NCBI GenBank assembly: GCA_028873815.1
Contig: JAPPNN010000087.1
Coordinates: forward strand, 44,084 to 108,083
DNA: 64,000 nucleotides
Origin: Gemmatimonadota bacterium
Lineage (GTDB): Bacteria > Gemmatimonadota > Gemmatimonadetes > Longimicrobiales > Gaopeijiaceae
Direction of reading: 5' to 3'
Position 1 is the first letter of the stretch. Every line of letters starts with the position of its first letter. Position numbers and translations under genes: made by a program. Positions 8,326-17,249 of this stretch are shown here, piece after piece. The notes under the pieces were generated by a model, which searched no databases, was not told where the DNA came from, and saw nothing but the letters and a program-made list of their open reading frames with translations.

Positions 8326-9879
8326 TTGAACGCAATCAGACATGTGCCGGTCCGCTCCGGTCCGCCGTTCGCCGCCTTCCTGTGCGGCGTGGCCCTGTTG
8401 GCCGCCTCGCCCGTTCTTGCCCAGGAATCCGACGCTGCCCCCTCCCGCTGGGAGTCGAGCCACTCGATCATGGTCGGCGGAGAGACCGTCGAGTACGACG
8501 CGGTCGTGGCCTCCACCACCCTGACCAACGACGACGGCGAACCGGCCGCCGAGCTCTTCTACACCGCCTACTTCCGCACCAATGGCGCGCCTTCGCGGGA
8601 GCGTCCTCTCGTCTTCTCCTACAACGGCGGTCCGGGCTCGGCGTCCTTCTGGCTCCACATGGGGATCATGGGGCCGCGCCGGGTGGTCACGCCCGAGGTG
8701 GGCCCGCAGGGGGCGCCACCCTATCCGCTCGAGGACAACGACTACACGATCCTGGATGTCGCGGACATCGTCATGGTCGACCCCATCGGGACCGGCTTCA
8801 GTCACTTGCTCGGCGACACTCCCGGGTCCGACTACTGGGGCATCGACGAGGACGCGCGCTCGCTGACGCAGTTCATCAGGCGCTTCCTGAGCGAGCACGA
8901 GCGGTGGAACTCGCCGCGCTACCTCCTCGGCGAGAGCTACGGCACGACGCGCTCGGCCGTCCTGGCCCGCCACCTGCAGGGCGCGAACATCGACCTGAAC
9001 GGGATCGTGCTGGTCTCGGCGGTACTTCAGTTCAACACGATCCAGTTTGCGCCCGGTGACGACCTGCCCTACATCGTGAACCTGCCTTCCTACGCGATCA
9101 CCGCGCGGTACCTCGATGCGCTGCCGGGCCCCAACCCGCCCGATCTGGAGGCGTTCATGGCCGAGGTGGAGGCGTGGTCCCTCACCGAGTACGCGACCGC
9201 CCTGCTGGCCGGCGGCACCATCGATGCGGACACCCGGGCCCGCGTGATCGACCAGATGCATCGCTACACGGGGCTCAGCCACGACTTCATCGACAAGTCG
9301 GATCTGCGCGTGACCGCGCCCGCCTTCGAGGCGGAACTGTTGCGCGACGAGGGGCGGATCGTCGGACGCCTGGATGCGCGTTTTACGGGTCCGGCCGGCG
9401 ACGTACTCGGCGGACGGCCGTCGCACGATCCGCAGTCGACGGCGATCAGTTCGGCGTACACCTCCGCCTTCAACAGCTACGTGCGCAACGAGCTCGGCTA
9501 CGACGGAGAACGTGAATACGTGCCCAGCGGCGGCACCCGCAACTGGAACTGGGGACGCCTTGGCGGCGGCGGGGCCTTCGTGCGCGGCGGGGGCACGCCC
9601 AATGTTTCGCCCGACCTCGCGACCGCCATGAAACGCAATCCCAGCCTGGAAGTCCTGCTGATCAACGGCATCTACGACCTTGCGACGCCGTATTTCGCGG
9701 CGGTCTGGGCCATGGATCACATGGGTCTTCCGCCGGACCTCCGGGACAACATCGAGCGCGCCGACTTCGCCGCGGGTCACATGATGTACGTCGAGCAATC
9801 GTTGCTGCCGCAGTGGAAGGAGACGCTGGACGCGTTCATCCTCCGGACCTCCGGGCGGTCGGTGCCGGTGTCGCAGTAG
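8326..9879 (+). CDS. Secreted S10 serine carboxypeptidase-like peptidase
   Basis: A 517-residue alpha/beta-hydrolase of peptidase family S10. The catalytic triad is visible: Ser204 in GESYGTT, Asp451 in NGIYDLATP and His485 in AAGHMMY. The oxyanion motif NGGPGSASFWLHMG is also present. The N-terminus has an Arg-rich start and a hydrophobic leader ending VLAQES, so the enzyme is exported. The TTG start at 8326 is chosen because GGGGAG lies eight bases upstream and no ATG or GTG gives a better leader. S10 enzymes remove C-terminal residues from peptides at acidic pH. The bacterial branch is widespread in proteolytic species, and the role here is probably extracellular or periplasmic peptide trimming. 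Confidence 0.92.
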   Translation: MNAIRHVPVRSGPPFAAFLCGVALLAASPVLAQESDAAPSRWESSHSIMVGGETVEYDAVVASTTLTNDDGEPAAELFYTAYFRTNGAPSRERPLVFSYNGGPGSASFWLHMGIMGPRRVVTPEVGPQGAPPYPLEDNDYTILDVADIVMVDPIGTGFSHLLGDTPGSDYWGIDEDARSLTQFIRRFLSEHERWNSPRYLLGESYGTTRSAVLARHLQGANIDLNGIVLVSAVLQFNTIQFAPGDDLPYIVNLPSYAITARYLDALPGPNPPDLEAFMAEVEAWSLTEYATALLAGGTIDADTRARVIDQMHRYTGLSHDFIDKSDLRVTAPAFEAELLRDEGRIVGRLDARFTGPAGDVLGGRPSHDPQSTAISSAYTSAFNSYVRNELGYDGEREYVPSGGTRNWNWGRLGGGGAFVRGGGTPNVSPDLATAMKRNPSLEVLLINGIYDLATPYFAAVWAMDHMGLPPDLRDNIERADFAAGHMMYVEQSLLPQWKETLDAFILRTSGRSVPVSQ

Positions 9880-9933
9880 CCTGGCCCGGTCCGTCCCGAA
9901 TCACGGCGCTCGAACCGCCGCCGTCCGCCCCCG

Positions 9934-10803
9934 ATGTCGCTGACCGCGCTCGCCCTGGTGCTGGGGGCCGGATTCCTGCACGCGTCATGGAACCTCATCC
10001 TCAAGCGCACGAGCGAGCGGCTGCTTGTCACGTCCTGGGGACTCCTGCTCGGTGCGGTGATCTTTCTGCCCGCGCTCATTCAGGCCGGGCCGCCCCCCGC
10101 ACGGGTATGGCCCTACGCGGCCGCAAGCGCCGCCGTACTGCTGGGGTACTACACGTGCCTCGCACGGGCCTATGATCGCGGCGCGTTCTCGCTGGTCTAT
10201 CCGGTCGCGCGCGGCACGGCGCCGGCCATGCTGACGATCTGGGCGATCGTCTTCCTGGGCGAACGGCCCAGCGCGGTGGGCATCGCGGGGATCGCGTTGA
10301 TCCTCGGCGGGCTCGTGGTGCTCGGCGGCGCGCCCATGTTGGTCGGGCGGGACGGAGAGCGCGGTTGGGAGGCGGTTCGCACGCACGCGCGCGGCACCGG
10401 CACCGCCTTCCTCGTGGCGCTGCTCGTGTCGGTCTACACGGCCATCGACGGTGCGGCGATACGACACTGGACGCCGATTCCGTACCTTGTCGTGGTGTTC
10501 GCGCTGGCGGGGGCCGCCCTGATCCCTCTCCTCGCACTGCGCCGTGGTAGACATGTGTTTGCAGTGCTGCGAACCCACTGGCTCCCGGCTGCGGTGATCG
10601 CGATCATGACCCTGGCCGCGTATTCGCTTGTTTTGAGCGCGTTCCGCATCGCCCCGGTCGCCTATGCCGGCGCCGCCCGCGAGATCGGCATCGTGTTCGC
10701 AGCCCTGGCGGGGTGGCTTTTCCTCGGCGAGCGCTTCGGCGGTGTGCGCACGCTCGGCGCGGTCACGGTCTTCCTCGGGATCGGCCTGCTGGCAGCGGCA
10801 TGA
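9934..10803 (+). CDS. EamA/DMT-family transporter
   Basis: A 289-residue polytopic inner-membrane protein with about ten helices arranged as two EamA repeats. Each repeat ends with a FLGER motif: IVFLGERPSAVGIAG near residue 107 and WLFLGERFGGVRTLG near residue 265. The N-terminal GFLHASWNLILKRTS segment is typical of drug/metabolite exporters in this family. The ATG at 9934 has no strong ribosome site. The stop overlaps the next start (ATGA), so it is probably co-translated with the acetyltransferase. Members export amino acids or metabolites; the substrate is not predictable. Confidence 0.88.
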   Translation: MSLTALALVLGAGFLHASWNLILKRTSERLLVTSWGLLLGAVIFLPALIQAGPPPARVWPYAAASAAVLLGYYTCLARAYDRGAFSLVYPVARGTAPAMLTIWAIVFLGERPSAVGIAGIALILGGLVVLGGAPMLVGRDGERGWEAVRTHARGTGTAFLVALLVSVYTAIDGAAIRHWTPIPYLVVVFALAGAALIPLLALRRGRHVFAVLRTHWLPAAVIAIMTLAAYSLVLSAFRIAPVAYAGAAREIGIVFAALAGWLFLGERFGGVRTLGAVTVFLGIGLLAAA

Positions 10804-11342
10804 TCTACCGGCCGGTGACCCCGGAGCGCTGGACGGACTTCGAGCGCCTGTTCGAGGCGCGGGGAGGACCGAAATACTGCTGGTGCATGGCGTTCCGCCG
10901 GGACGACGCCGGCCGGGTTCCGCGCACCAACGCCGAGCGCAAACAGGCGATGGGGTCGAAAGTCCGGTGCGGAACGCCGGTGGGGATTCTCGCCTACGAC
11001 GAGGGAGAGCCGGTCGCGTGGTGCTCGGTCGCGCCCCGGGAGACGCTTGCTGTGTATCGGGGGCTCGAGTGGCCGGAGGGCGACAGATCCACGGTGTGGT
11101 CGATCACCTGCTTCTACGTGAAGCGCGGGATCAGGCGCGTTGGCGTCATGTCCCGCCTGATCGACGAGGCGGTAGCCCACGCCGGGCGCAGCGGGGCCAC
11201 GGTCGTCGAGGCCTACCCGGTGGCGCCCGATTCGCCCAGCTACCGGTTCTGCGGCTTCGTCCCCGTGTTCGCCGAGCACGGCTTCGTCGAAGTGGGCCGC
11301 GCCGGGCGGCGGCGCCACGTGATGAGACGGGAGTTGCCCTAG
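10800..11342 (+). CDS. GNAT-family N-acetyltransferase
   Basis: A 180-residue protein with the GNAT layout: an N-terminal strand (MIYRPVTPERWTDFERLF), the core VWSITCFYVKRGIRRVGVMSRLI, in which the acetyl-CoA pyrophosphate loop reads KRGIRRVGV, and a C-terminal Y.VAPDSPSYRFCGF segment. It resembles the uncharacterised group whose N-terminal region reads KYCWCMAFR. The start is the ATG at 10800, overlapping the EamA stop by 4 bp; the frame is open further upstream but reads as antisense of the transporter. The acceptor substrate is unknown. Pairing with an exporter suggests acetylation before or as an alternative to export, but that is inference. Confidence 0.82.
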   Translation: MIYRPVTPERWTDFERLFEARGGPKYCWCMAFRRDDAGRVPRTNAERKQAMGSKVRCGTPVGILAYDEGEPVAWCSVAPRETLAVYRGLEWPEGDRSTVWSITCFYVKRGIRRVGVMSRLIDEAVAHAGRSGATVVEAYPVAPDSPSYRFCGFVPVFAEHGFVEVGRAGRRRHVMRRELP

Positions 11343-11423
11343 CAGCTTGCGCCGGAGGGGCATCGGCTGAGATTGTGGGACTGGTTCATTGTCACGGTGG
11401 GGAGGGGGAAGGGGAGGTGTGTG

Positions 11424-13097
11424 GTGTCACGGCAGCGCGTGAAGTCGTTCGACGAATTGCAGCCGCAGCGGACTGGCAGCCGGTGGGAGGGTGGAGGTCA
11501 CGAACTGCGCGTCCGCGCATCGGTCGCTCCGCAAGCGGGCCCCGCGCCGTTGAAGGTCTGCCGCGACCTCGTGCTGGAGTGGCTGCGGAACAGTCTGCAG
11601 GAGGACCTTCCCCGCAAGGCGTTGCGGCACCGCGCGTTTTCGCTCCGCACCGGTACGACGATGTGCAAGGGCGTCAGGGTCCGCGACGGCGACGGTGACC
11701 AATGGGCGGTGATGATCGAGCGAAACCCCGCCCCGGATCGGGAGATCGCGTCCGAAGTCGTGGTTTCGGGTACGGCCGCGCGACCCGGCGCAGTCGGCAT
11801 CCGGGTCGTGGACCGGTCGATTGCTCCAGGTGACGTGGAGAGGGAGTACCCCGCGGACCTGCTCGCCGCGCTGGCGGCCCGGATACCCCTTCGGCAGGGT
11901 GGGCGCAGGCTCGCCTACGAGCCCGTGACCGTGGCGTCGGAGCAGACGATGAGGGGCTTTCTGGCGCTGCTGCTGGACCCGGCTCGCCAGGCACCCTTCG
12001 CCGTCCTGACGTTGCCCTCCGATGCGGCCGACCGCTCTGCCGTGGAGACGCACGCGCATTCCCTGGCGCGAGCGGTCACGGGTCTGGCAGTGGTATGGGT
12101 GCTGCCGCCCGCGATGACCTTTCGCCTGACGGAGCGCGTCACCAGGCACCTGTCGGTGTTCAACGGGGCGTGGCGACTCTACATGCCGGGCTTCGAGACG
12201 GACTCGTCGAAGACCGACCATCCCCTGATCCTGTGGGACCGCGTGAGTGAGGAAGGCGGGATCGCACGTGCGACCGAGCGCTTCCTGCGCGCGTCGGCCG
12301 AGGCGGTCCGGCAAGCTGGAGGCGGCGACCACGCCCCCACCTACGCGGAACTGGAGCGCGAGGCCGCCCGCACGACCGCGCACCGGGGAGGGCTGGTGTC
12401 GTTCCTGCGCAGGTCGATCTGGGGTGGGGCGGACCGGGTCGCGGTCGTTCGCGAGCCGCCTCCTGCGCCCACGCCCGCTCCCGCTCCCGAGTCACCGGGG
12501 CCGTCACGCCGTCTCAGGGCGGCCAGGGAGACCGCGACGGCCCGCGCAAGGCGCTATGAACGGGTGAAGAAGCGGGTTGTCGCGGTCGAGCAGGAGCGCG
12601 ACGAAGCGCTGAAGCGGGCCGAACAACTCGCCGGCCTGGTCCGGGTCCTCGGGGGAGATCCGGACACCAGGATTCCGTTTCCCACAACCTGGGCGGAATT
12701 CCCCGCCTGGTGCGACGAGAGCCTGCGCGGCCGCCTCGTTCTCACGGGCGCGGCGCGGCGCGAGCTGGCCGGTGCCCGCTTCGCCGATGTGGGTCTGGCG
12801 GCCCGCTGTCTCAACTGGCTCGCGGAAGAGTACCGGACCGGCAGGCTCAACGGTGGCAACGCCAGCCTGCACGGACGGATCGACGGCATCGACGGTGCGT
12901 TCAACGTGCCGTGCGGGCGTGACAGCTTCGAGCACTTCTGGGACGGCCGCCGCCACACCGTGAACTGGCACATCAAGCGGGGCGCCAACACGCGCGATCC
13001 CCGCCGCTGCCTCCGCATCTACTACTTCTGGGACGACCACGCGCGTCAGGTAATCGTCGCCGCGATGCCCGGCCACAGGAGGAACGCGCTGTCATAG
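11424..13097 (+). CDS. Unrecognised three-part protein (orphan)
   Basis: I do not recognise this 557-residue protein as a named family. Residues 1 to about 340 form a mixed alpha/beta domain with a distinctive core: LAVVWVLPPAMTFRLTERV, then FNGAWRLYMPGF. A Pro-rich linker follows (about 347-365), then a charged coiled coil (about 367-410, RRYERVKKRVVAVEQERDEA). The C-terminal domain (about 415-557) is rich in aromatic and basic residues (VNWHIKRGANTRDP, then CLRIYYFWDDHARQVIV) and is faintly reminiscent of the last strands of RelE-like toxins. There is no leader or membrane segment, so it is probably cytosolic. The GTG at 11424 is chosen for GGGGAGG six bases upstream; an in-frame GTG three bases earlier is also possible. 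Its 3' end overlaps the convergent S9 gene by 6 bp. Confidence 0.7.
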   Translation: MSRQRVKSFDELQPQRTGSRWEGGGHELRVRASVAPQAGPAPLKVCRDLVLEWLRNSLQEDLPRKALRHRAFSLRTGTTMCKGVRVRDGDGDQWAVMIERNPAPDREIASEVVVSGTAARPGAVGIRVVDRSIAPGDVEREYPADLLAALAARIPLRQGGRRLAYEPVTVASEQTMRGFLALLLDPARQAPFAVLTLPSDAADRSAVETHAHSLARAVTGLAVVWVLPPAMTFRLTERVTRHLSVFNGAWRLYMPGFETDSSKTDHPLILWDRVSEEGGIARATERFLRASAEAVRQAGGGDHAPTYAELEREAARTTAHRGGLVSFLRRSIWGGADRVAVVREPPPAPTPAPAPESPGPSRRLRAARETATARARRYERVKKRVVAVEQERDEALKRAEQLAGLVRVLGGDPDTRIPFPTTWAEFPAWCDESLRGRLVLTGAARRELAGARFADVGLAARCLNWLAEEYRTGRLNGGNASLHGRIDGIDGAFNVPCGRDSFEHFWDGRRHTVNWHIKRGANTRDPRRCLRIYYFWDDHARQVIVAAMPGHRRNALS

Positions 13098-15965
13098 TGC
13101 GGAGGGCCTGCCTCCCGCCACCCGCTTCTTCTCGTCCCCCAGTGCCTCCAGCAGCACCCCGTCCGTAATCCACGACGGCGCCGGCTCACCCTTCAGGTAG
13201 TGCCCGAACCACTCCAGGATGCGGCGGTGGTAGTCCTTCTGGTTGGCCTCCTGCCGGAAACCGTGATCCTCGCCCTCGTACACCAGCAGCACCATCTGCC
13301 TCTCGGCCCGCCGCGCGAAGTTGAAGAACTCGGTCCCCTGATCCCAGTCCACGACCCCGTCCTCGTTCCCGAACGCCATCAGCAGCGGCGTCTCCATGTT
13401 GTGAACCTCGTGGATGGGCGAGTTCCGCCGGTGCGCCTCCGGATCCTCCCAGAACGGCACCTCCATCCGCGCCTGGCCGGTCTCCCAGTGGCTCAGCTCC
13501 GCGATCCCCGGGCTCCAGTGCAGCTGGCCCATGAAGCTGACGAAATCCGTAAGCGGCGCCCCCGCCACCGAGGCCGCGAAGATGTCCGTCCGCGTGGGCA
13601 GGAACGTCGCCTGGTAGCCACCCCACGAGTGCCCGATCAGCCCGACCGCATCCGGGTCCGTCACGCCCATCTCGACCGCCTTCGCCACCGCCGCGCGCAC
13701 CGATTCCAGCGCGCTCACTCCCGGGTCCCGCGCGCGGTACACGATGTCGGGCAGCAACACCGCGTACCCGTGCTGCGTCCAGGCGGTGTAGTTGTAGTAG
13801 TCGCGCTCGCTGGGAACGCGGAAGAAGTGCATTTGAGGAGAAAGCATCTCGTAGGTGTACACGATCGTGGGCACCGCGCGTCCCTCCTCGTGGTTCGCGG
13901 GACGAAGGAGTACGAACTGGAGGTCGCGGCCCGATTCGCTTACGAAGTCGACGAGTTCCGCCCGGCCCCACGCCACCTCGTCGATGAAGGGGTTGATGGC
14001 CGTCGCCTGGGTGGCGTTCGCAAGGTCGGGGCCCGCGACGAAGAGGTCGGGCGGGTCGCCAAAGGACTGGGACGCGTACATCATGACCTCGGTGCTGTCC
14101 GCGCGGACGAGGCCGGCGAGGAATGCGTCTTCAAGAACCAGGGTCTCGGCCGCGCCGGAGTCCGACCGTGCCAACCGCCCCCGTGTGCCCGTCCCGCCGC
14201 CCGCGTCCCCCCAGCCGTCCGTGAGGCGCGCGTAGCCACGCTGTTCCGTCTTCTCGTTGTAGAGGGACAGATACGGGCGCGAATCGGGATCGATCCCGGG
14301 CTCGCCGTCATCGTCGGCGACCCGTGCCACGCGGTGCGCGGTCCCGGTCTCGGCGCCCCGGGTCAACCGCTCGCCGCCCGAGCCGTCGGGCGCAACCCGC
14401 CAGATGTCGTGCTTGCCGTAGAGCAGGACCGCGTCGTCGTCCTCCAGCCAGGGGCCCGGACCAAAGCCGTGCGGCGGGATCACGTCGGTGGGCGTGTCGT
14501 AGTCGGTGTTGGCGAAGTTTTCCGTTAACCCTGACGTTACGTCATGCTGGGCGCCCGTGCGGATGTTGAGCGTATGGTACGCCGAGCCGTCCCACGAGAG
14601 CAGCCACTCGCCCCCCGCGCTGGGCCACTCGTACCGAACCCGGGTGAGGAGCGGCCGCCGCTCGCCGCTGTCCGTGTCGATGGCCCGGACGTCGTGGTAG
14701 GGGCGGCCGAACATCGCGCCCCACGGGTAGGGTTCGTCGATGTCTTCGAGCGCGGTGTCCCAGCCGTGCAGCAGCTGCGTGTTCGCCATGAGGTCCGAGC
14801 CGAGCACCACCACGCGGTCGTCTTCGATGTGCCAGACGGCCAGCAGCGTGCGGTTGCCGTCCCGGACCTCGTTGACCTTCTGCTCCGGGAAGAGGCGAAC
14901 GTCCTTGGTGTGCCAGATCTGCAGGTCGGGCAGGTCGGGCTCCGCTTCCTCCTCCGCCGGGCCCTGTGGCGCGGCCTCCTCGGGATCGTCCGCGTCGCCG
15001 TCGCCGGGGTCGCCGCCCTCTGCCTCCTCATCCGCCTCATCCTCCACCGGCCTCAGCCCCACCGAGATCATGCGGCCGTCGTCGGACCAGGAGGGTGCGC
15101 GGTGGCGCACGACCTCGAGGGCGTCGGGGATGCCGGCGGTGTTCGAGCCGAGGACCGTCATCTCGATGCCCCGATCCAGTTCGCGCCAGGCCAGCACGTC
15201 GTGGGCGGTGCCGTCGGCCGAGGCGGCGTCGCGGGAGCGGAGCGCGGCGAGGTCGTGGGAGTCGTCGCGCCAGCGGAGGCTGCGGTAGGCGGACCCGGAG
15301 GCGTCGGCGGAGCGGATGGTGCCGGCGGCTGCGTCGTAGACCTGCACGCCGTTGCCCACGTCGGTGCCGGTGGCGACCGCGAGCGCCAGCAGGGATTCCG
15401 TGGGGCTCCAGGCCATCTCGCCCACGTTGCCCAGAGTGGTTTCGGCACCCGTGGCCAGGGTGACGATGCGCACGTCCGCGCCCTTGCCGGCCGGCTCTTC
15501 GGGCGCGTAGCCGCGGAGTGCGATGAAGCGGCCCGACGCGTCGAAGCGGCGCTCGGACACGGCGTCGAACTCCTGGACTTCGCCGGTCTGCAGGTCCATC
15601 ACCGACGCCTTGTCGCGCACGGGTTCGTCCTGCTGCTCAAGCCTCTCGCGTTCCTCCGGGGGCAGGCCGACCGTCCATCCCAGCCAGCGGCCGTCGGCGG
15701 AGAAGGCGGGGGCGCTGCCCCACGGGAAGACGCGGGTGGAATCGTCGGCCAGCCGGCGGACGCGGAGTTCCGAGGTCTCGTCCACACGGGTGACGACGTA
15801 CGCGACCCAGTCGCCGAATGGGGAGAGGGCGTCCGCACCGAGGCGCTCCCAGCGTCCGTAGTCGTCGGGGGTGACCGGGGGGAGGTCCTGGGGGAAGGCG
15901 GGGGCGGGCATGGCGAGCAGGGTGGCGACCCTCAGCAGGGCTGTGAGGTGCGGGCGAGCGTACAT
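13092..15965 (-). CDS. Secreted S9 prolyl-oligopeptidase-family peptidase
   Basis: A 957-residue S9 peptidase with a leader (LLRVATLLAMPAPAFPQ), an N-terminal propeller to about residue 640 and a C-terminal alpha/beta-hydrolase. The triad is near Ser779 (IGHSWGGY), Asp872 (EDGVVDWD) and His901 (EDHGFR). A very acidic low-complexity insertion lies at about 307-343, similar in character to the linker of the propeller-amidohydrolase at 4320-7664. The ATG at 15965 is preferred over one 21 bases upstream because GGGAG precedes it. It is likely periplasmic or surface-exposed and cleaves oligopeptides. It is convergent with the orphan gene, with a 6-bp overlap of the 3' ends. A perfect TGACGTTACGTCA palindrome lies inside the coding sequence (14532-14544). 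Confidence 0.92.
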   Translation of the reverse strand: MYARPHLTALLRVATLLAMPAPAFPQDLPPVTPDDYGRWERLGADALSPFGDWVAYVVTRVDETSELRVRRLADDSTRVFPWGSAPAFSADGRWLGWTVGLPPEERERLEQQDEPVRDKASVMDLQTGEVQEFDAVSERRFDASGRFIALRGYAPEEPAGKGADVRIVTLATGAETTLGNVGEMAWSPTESLLALAVATGTDVGNGVQVYDAAAGTIRSADASGSAYRSLRWRDDSHDLAALRSRDAASADGTAHDVLAWRELDRGIEMTVLGSNTAGIPDALEVVRHRAPSWSDDGRMISVGLRPVEDEADEEAEGGDPGDGDADDPEEAAPQGPAEEEAEPDLPDLQIWHTKDVRLFPEQKVNEVRDGNRTLLAVWHIEDDRVVVLGSDLMANTQLLHGWDTALEDIDEPYPWGAMFGRPYHDVRAIDTDSGERRPLLTRVRYEWPSAGGEWLLSWDGSAYHTLNIRTGAQHDVTSGLTENFANTDYDTPTDVIPPHGFGPGPWLEDDDAVLLYGKHDIWRVAPDGSGGERLTRGAETGTAHRVARVADDDGEPGIDPDSRPYLSLYNEKTEQRGYARLTDGWGDAGGGTGTRGRLARSDSGAAETLVLEDAFLAGLVRADSTEVMMYASQSFGDPPDLFVAGPDLANATQATAINPFIDEVAWGRAELVDFVSESGRDLQFVLLRPANHEEGRAVPTIVYTYEMLSPQMHFFRVPSERDYYNYTAWTQHGYAVLLPDIVYRARDPGVSALESVRAAVAKAVEMGVTDPDAVGLIGHSWGGYQATFLPTRTDIFAASVAGAPLTDFVSFMGQLHWSPGIAELSHWETGQARMEVPFWEDPEAHRRNSPIHEVHNMETPLLMAFGNEDGVVDWDQGTEFFNFARRAERQMVLLVYEGEDHGFRQEANQKDYHRRILEWFGHYLKGEPAPSWITDGVLLEALGDEKKRVAGGRPSAL

Positions 15966-16073
15966 GGGGACTCCCGGGAAGTGCATCGTGATTCATCGTG
16001 TGCGTGCCCAAGCATCACTGCGCGGCCGGCGCTGCGCAAACGGCGATTCATGCGCGCACTGGGGGTTGCGCGG

Positions 16074-16087
16074 CGCTCGCGCGAGCG
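16074..16087. promoter_or_regulatory. 14-bp perfect palindrome upstream of BtuF-like gene
   Basis: CGCTCGCGCGAGCG is a perfect palindrome ending 18 bases before the ATG at 16106. It could be an operator or an mRNA hairpin near the ribosome site. In GC-rich DNA short palindromes arise by chance, so support is modest. Confidence 0.25.
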
Positions 16088-16105
16088 GCGTTACTTTTCC
16101 GCACC

Positions 16106-16900
16106 ATGTACGAGCGCATCGTATGTCTCACCGAGGAGCCGACCGAGATCCTTTACCGCCTGGGAGAGGACCGGCGCATTGTGGGCATCTCCGGGTTCAC
16201 CGTGCGGCCCGCCCGCGCGCGCAAGGAGAAGCCGAAGGTGTCGGCGTTCACCTCGGCGAAGATCGATCGCATCCTCGCGCTCAAGCCGGATCTGGTCTTC
16301 GGCTTCTCGGACATCCAGGCGGACATCGCGGCCGAACTGATCCGGAGCGGGGTCGAGGTCCACATCTTCAATCACCGGTCGGTGGCCGAGATCCTGCGGA
16401 CGGTCCGGGCGATCGCGGGACTGGTGGGTTGTCCGGAGAAGGGCGAGCGGCTGGTGCGCGAGTTGCAGGCGGGCCTGGGCCGGGTGGCCGAGCGGGCGGC
16501 CGGGAGGGCGGCGGCGTCGTCCCGGCGGCCGCGCGTCTACTTCGAGGAGTGGTACGACCCGCTGATTTCGGGGATCCGCTGGGTGTCGGAGTTGATCGAA
16601 CTGGCGGGCGGCGAGGACTGCTTTCCGGAGTTCCGCGAGTGCGGTCTGGCGAAGGACCGGATCATCGCGGACCCCGACGAGGTGGTACGCCGTGCCCCCG
16701 ACGTGATCATCGGCTCGTGGTGCGGACGCAAGTTCCGGCCCGAGCGGGTTGTGGCGAGGGAGGGGTGGGACGCGATTCCGGCCGTGGCGGGCGGACACAT
16801 CCATGAAATCAAGTCCGCGCTGATCCTGCAGCCGGGCCCGGCCGCGCTCACGGACGGGCTCGACGCGTTGGCTGAGATCATCGGGGGGTGGCGGGGGTAG
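16106..16900 (+). CDS. BtuF-like periplasmic-binding-protein fold, no signal peptide
   Basis: A 264-residue protein with the helical-backbone binding-protein fold used for cobalamin and siderophores (PF01497-like). Family segments include RIVCLTEEPTEILYRLGEDRRIVGISGF, KIDRILALKPDLVFGFSD and RVYFEEWYDPLISGIRWVSELIELAGG, plus a C-terminal PGPAALTDGLDAL. The ATG at 16106 gives a protein starting directly at the first strand. The frame is open for another 36 codons upstream but contains no convincing leader. It therefore looks cytosolic, as do some cobalamin-binding relatives, and no BtuC or BtuD neighbours are present. The ligand is unknown; cobalamin or another metal chelate is possible. The gene precedes a SusC/SusD pair after a 349-bp gap. 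Confidence 0.8.
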   Translation: MYERIVCLTEEPTEILYRLGEDRRIVGISGFTVRPARARKEKPKVSAFTSAKIDRILALKPDLVFGFSDIQADIAAELIRSGVEVHIFNHRSVAEILRTVRAIAGLVGCPEKGERLVRELQAGLGRVAERAAGRAAASSRRPRVYFEEWYDPLISGIRWVSELIELAGGEDCFPEFRECGLAKDRIIADPDEVVRRAPDVIIGSWCGRKFRPERVVAREGWDAIPAVAGGHIHEIKSALILQPGPAALTDGLDALAEIIGGWRG

Positions 16901-17249
16901 CGACTGCTCCGGTTAACCGGGGCCGGATCCAGCGCGCCTGGTGTCCGCTGCCTGTTTGCGCCACGACTACCGCCTCCGTACCGTATACAAATCAGTACGC
17001 CAGTTCCGGTTGCATTGGGGAGGTCCGCCTGCATCCGACCGGGTGACTGATGCCGACGTGACAGGTCGTGTCAGTCGGTTCGCGGCATTGGAAGGACGCA
17101 GGATGGCAGTGCAGGAGTGCTCGCGGTTGCTTGACTCCATGCCCGACGTGCGTCCGGGGGCCCGCGACTCGCCCTTCTCTCCGCCTCTTGCGGCCAGGAT
17201 CCGGATCAGCCGGATCCGCTGTCTGCCCACTCTCTTTCCGGAGGTGCAC
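16901..17249. other. Intergenic region upstream of SusC operon
   Basis: No gene is seen in these 349 bases. The region contains a perfect 12-bp palindrome (16909-16920) just after the BtuF-like stop. Near 16984 there is a TATACAAAT stretch that could serve as a -10 box, but no -35 hexamer lies at standard spacing. It should hold the promoter and 5' leader of the SusC/SusD operon. The last bases (CCGGAGGTGCAC) are the ribosome site. Confidence 0.5.
16909..16920. promoter_or_regulatory. Palindrome CCGGTTAACCGG
   Basis: A perfect 12-bp palindrome starts 8 bases after the BtuF-like stop codon and about 330 bases before the SusC start. It is too short for a terminator and could be an operator half of the SusC promoter. 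No second copy was seen in the region. Confidence 0.25.

Noticed and set aside
8305..9798. Minus-strand open frame of 497 codons
   Set aside because: Opposite the S10 peptidase with its catalytic triad; no motif on the minus strand.
16000..16105. Possible cobalamin riboswitch before the BtuF-like gene
   Set aside because: A GCGCACTGGGG string faintly recalls the B12 box, but the rest of the aptamer core is not found and the space is too short.
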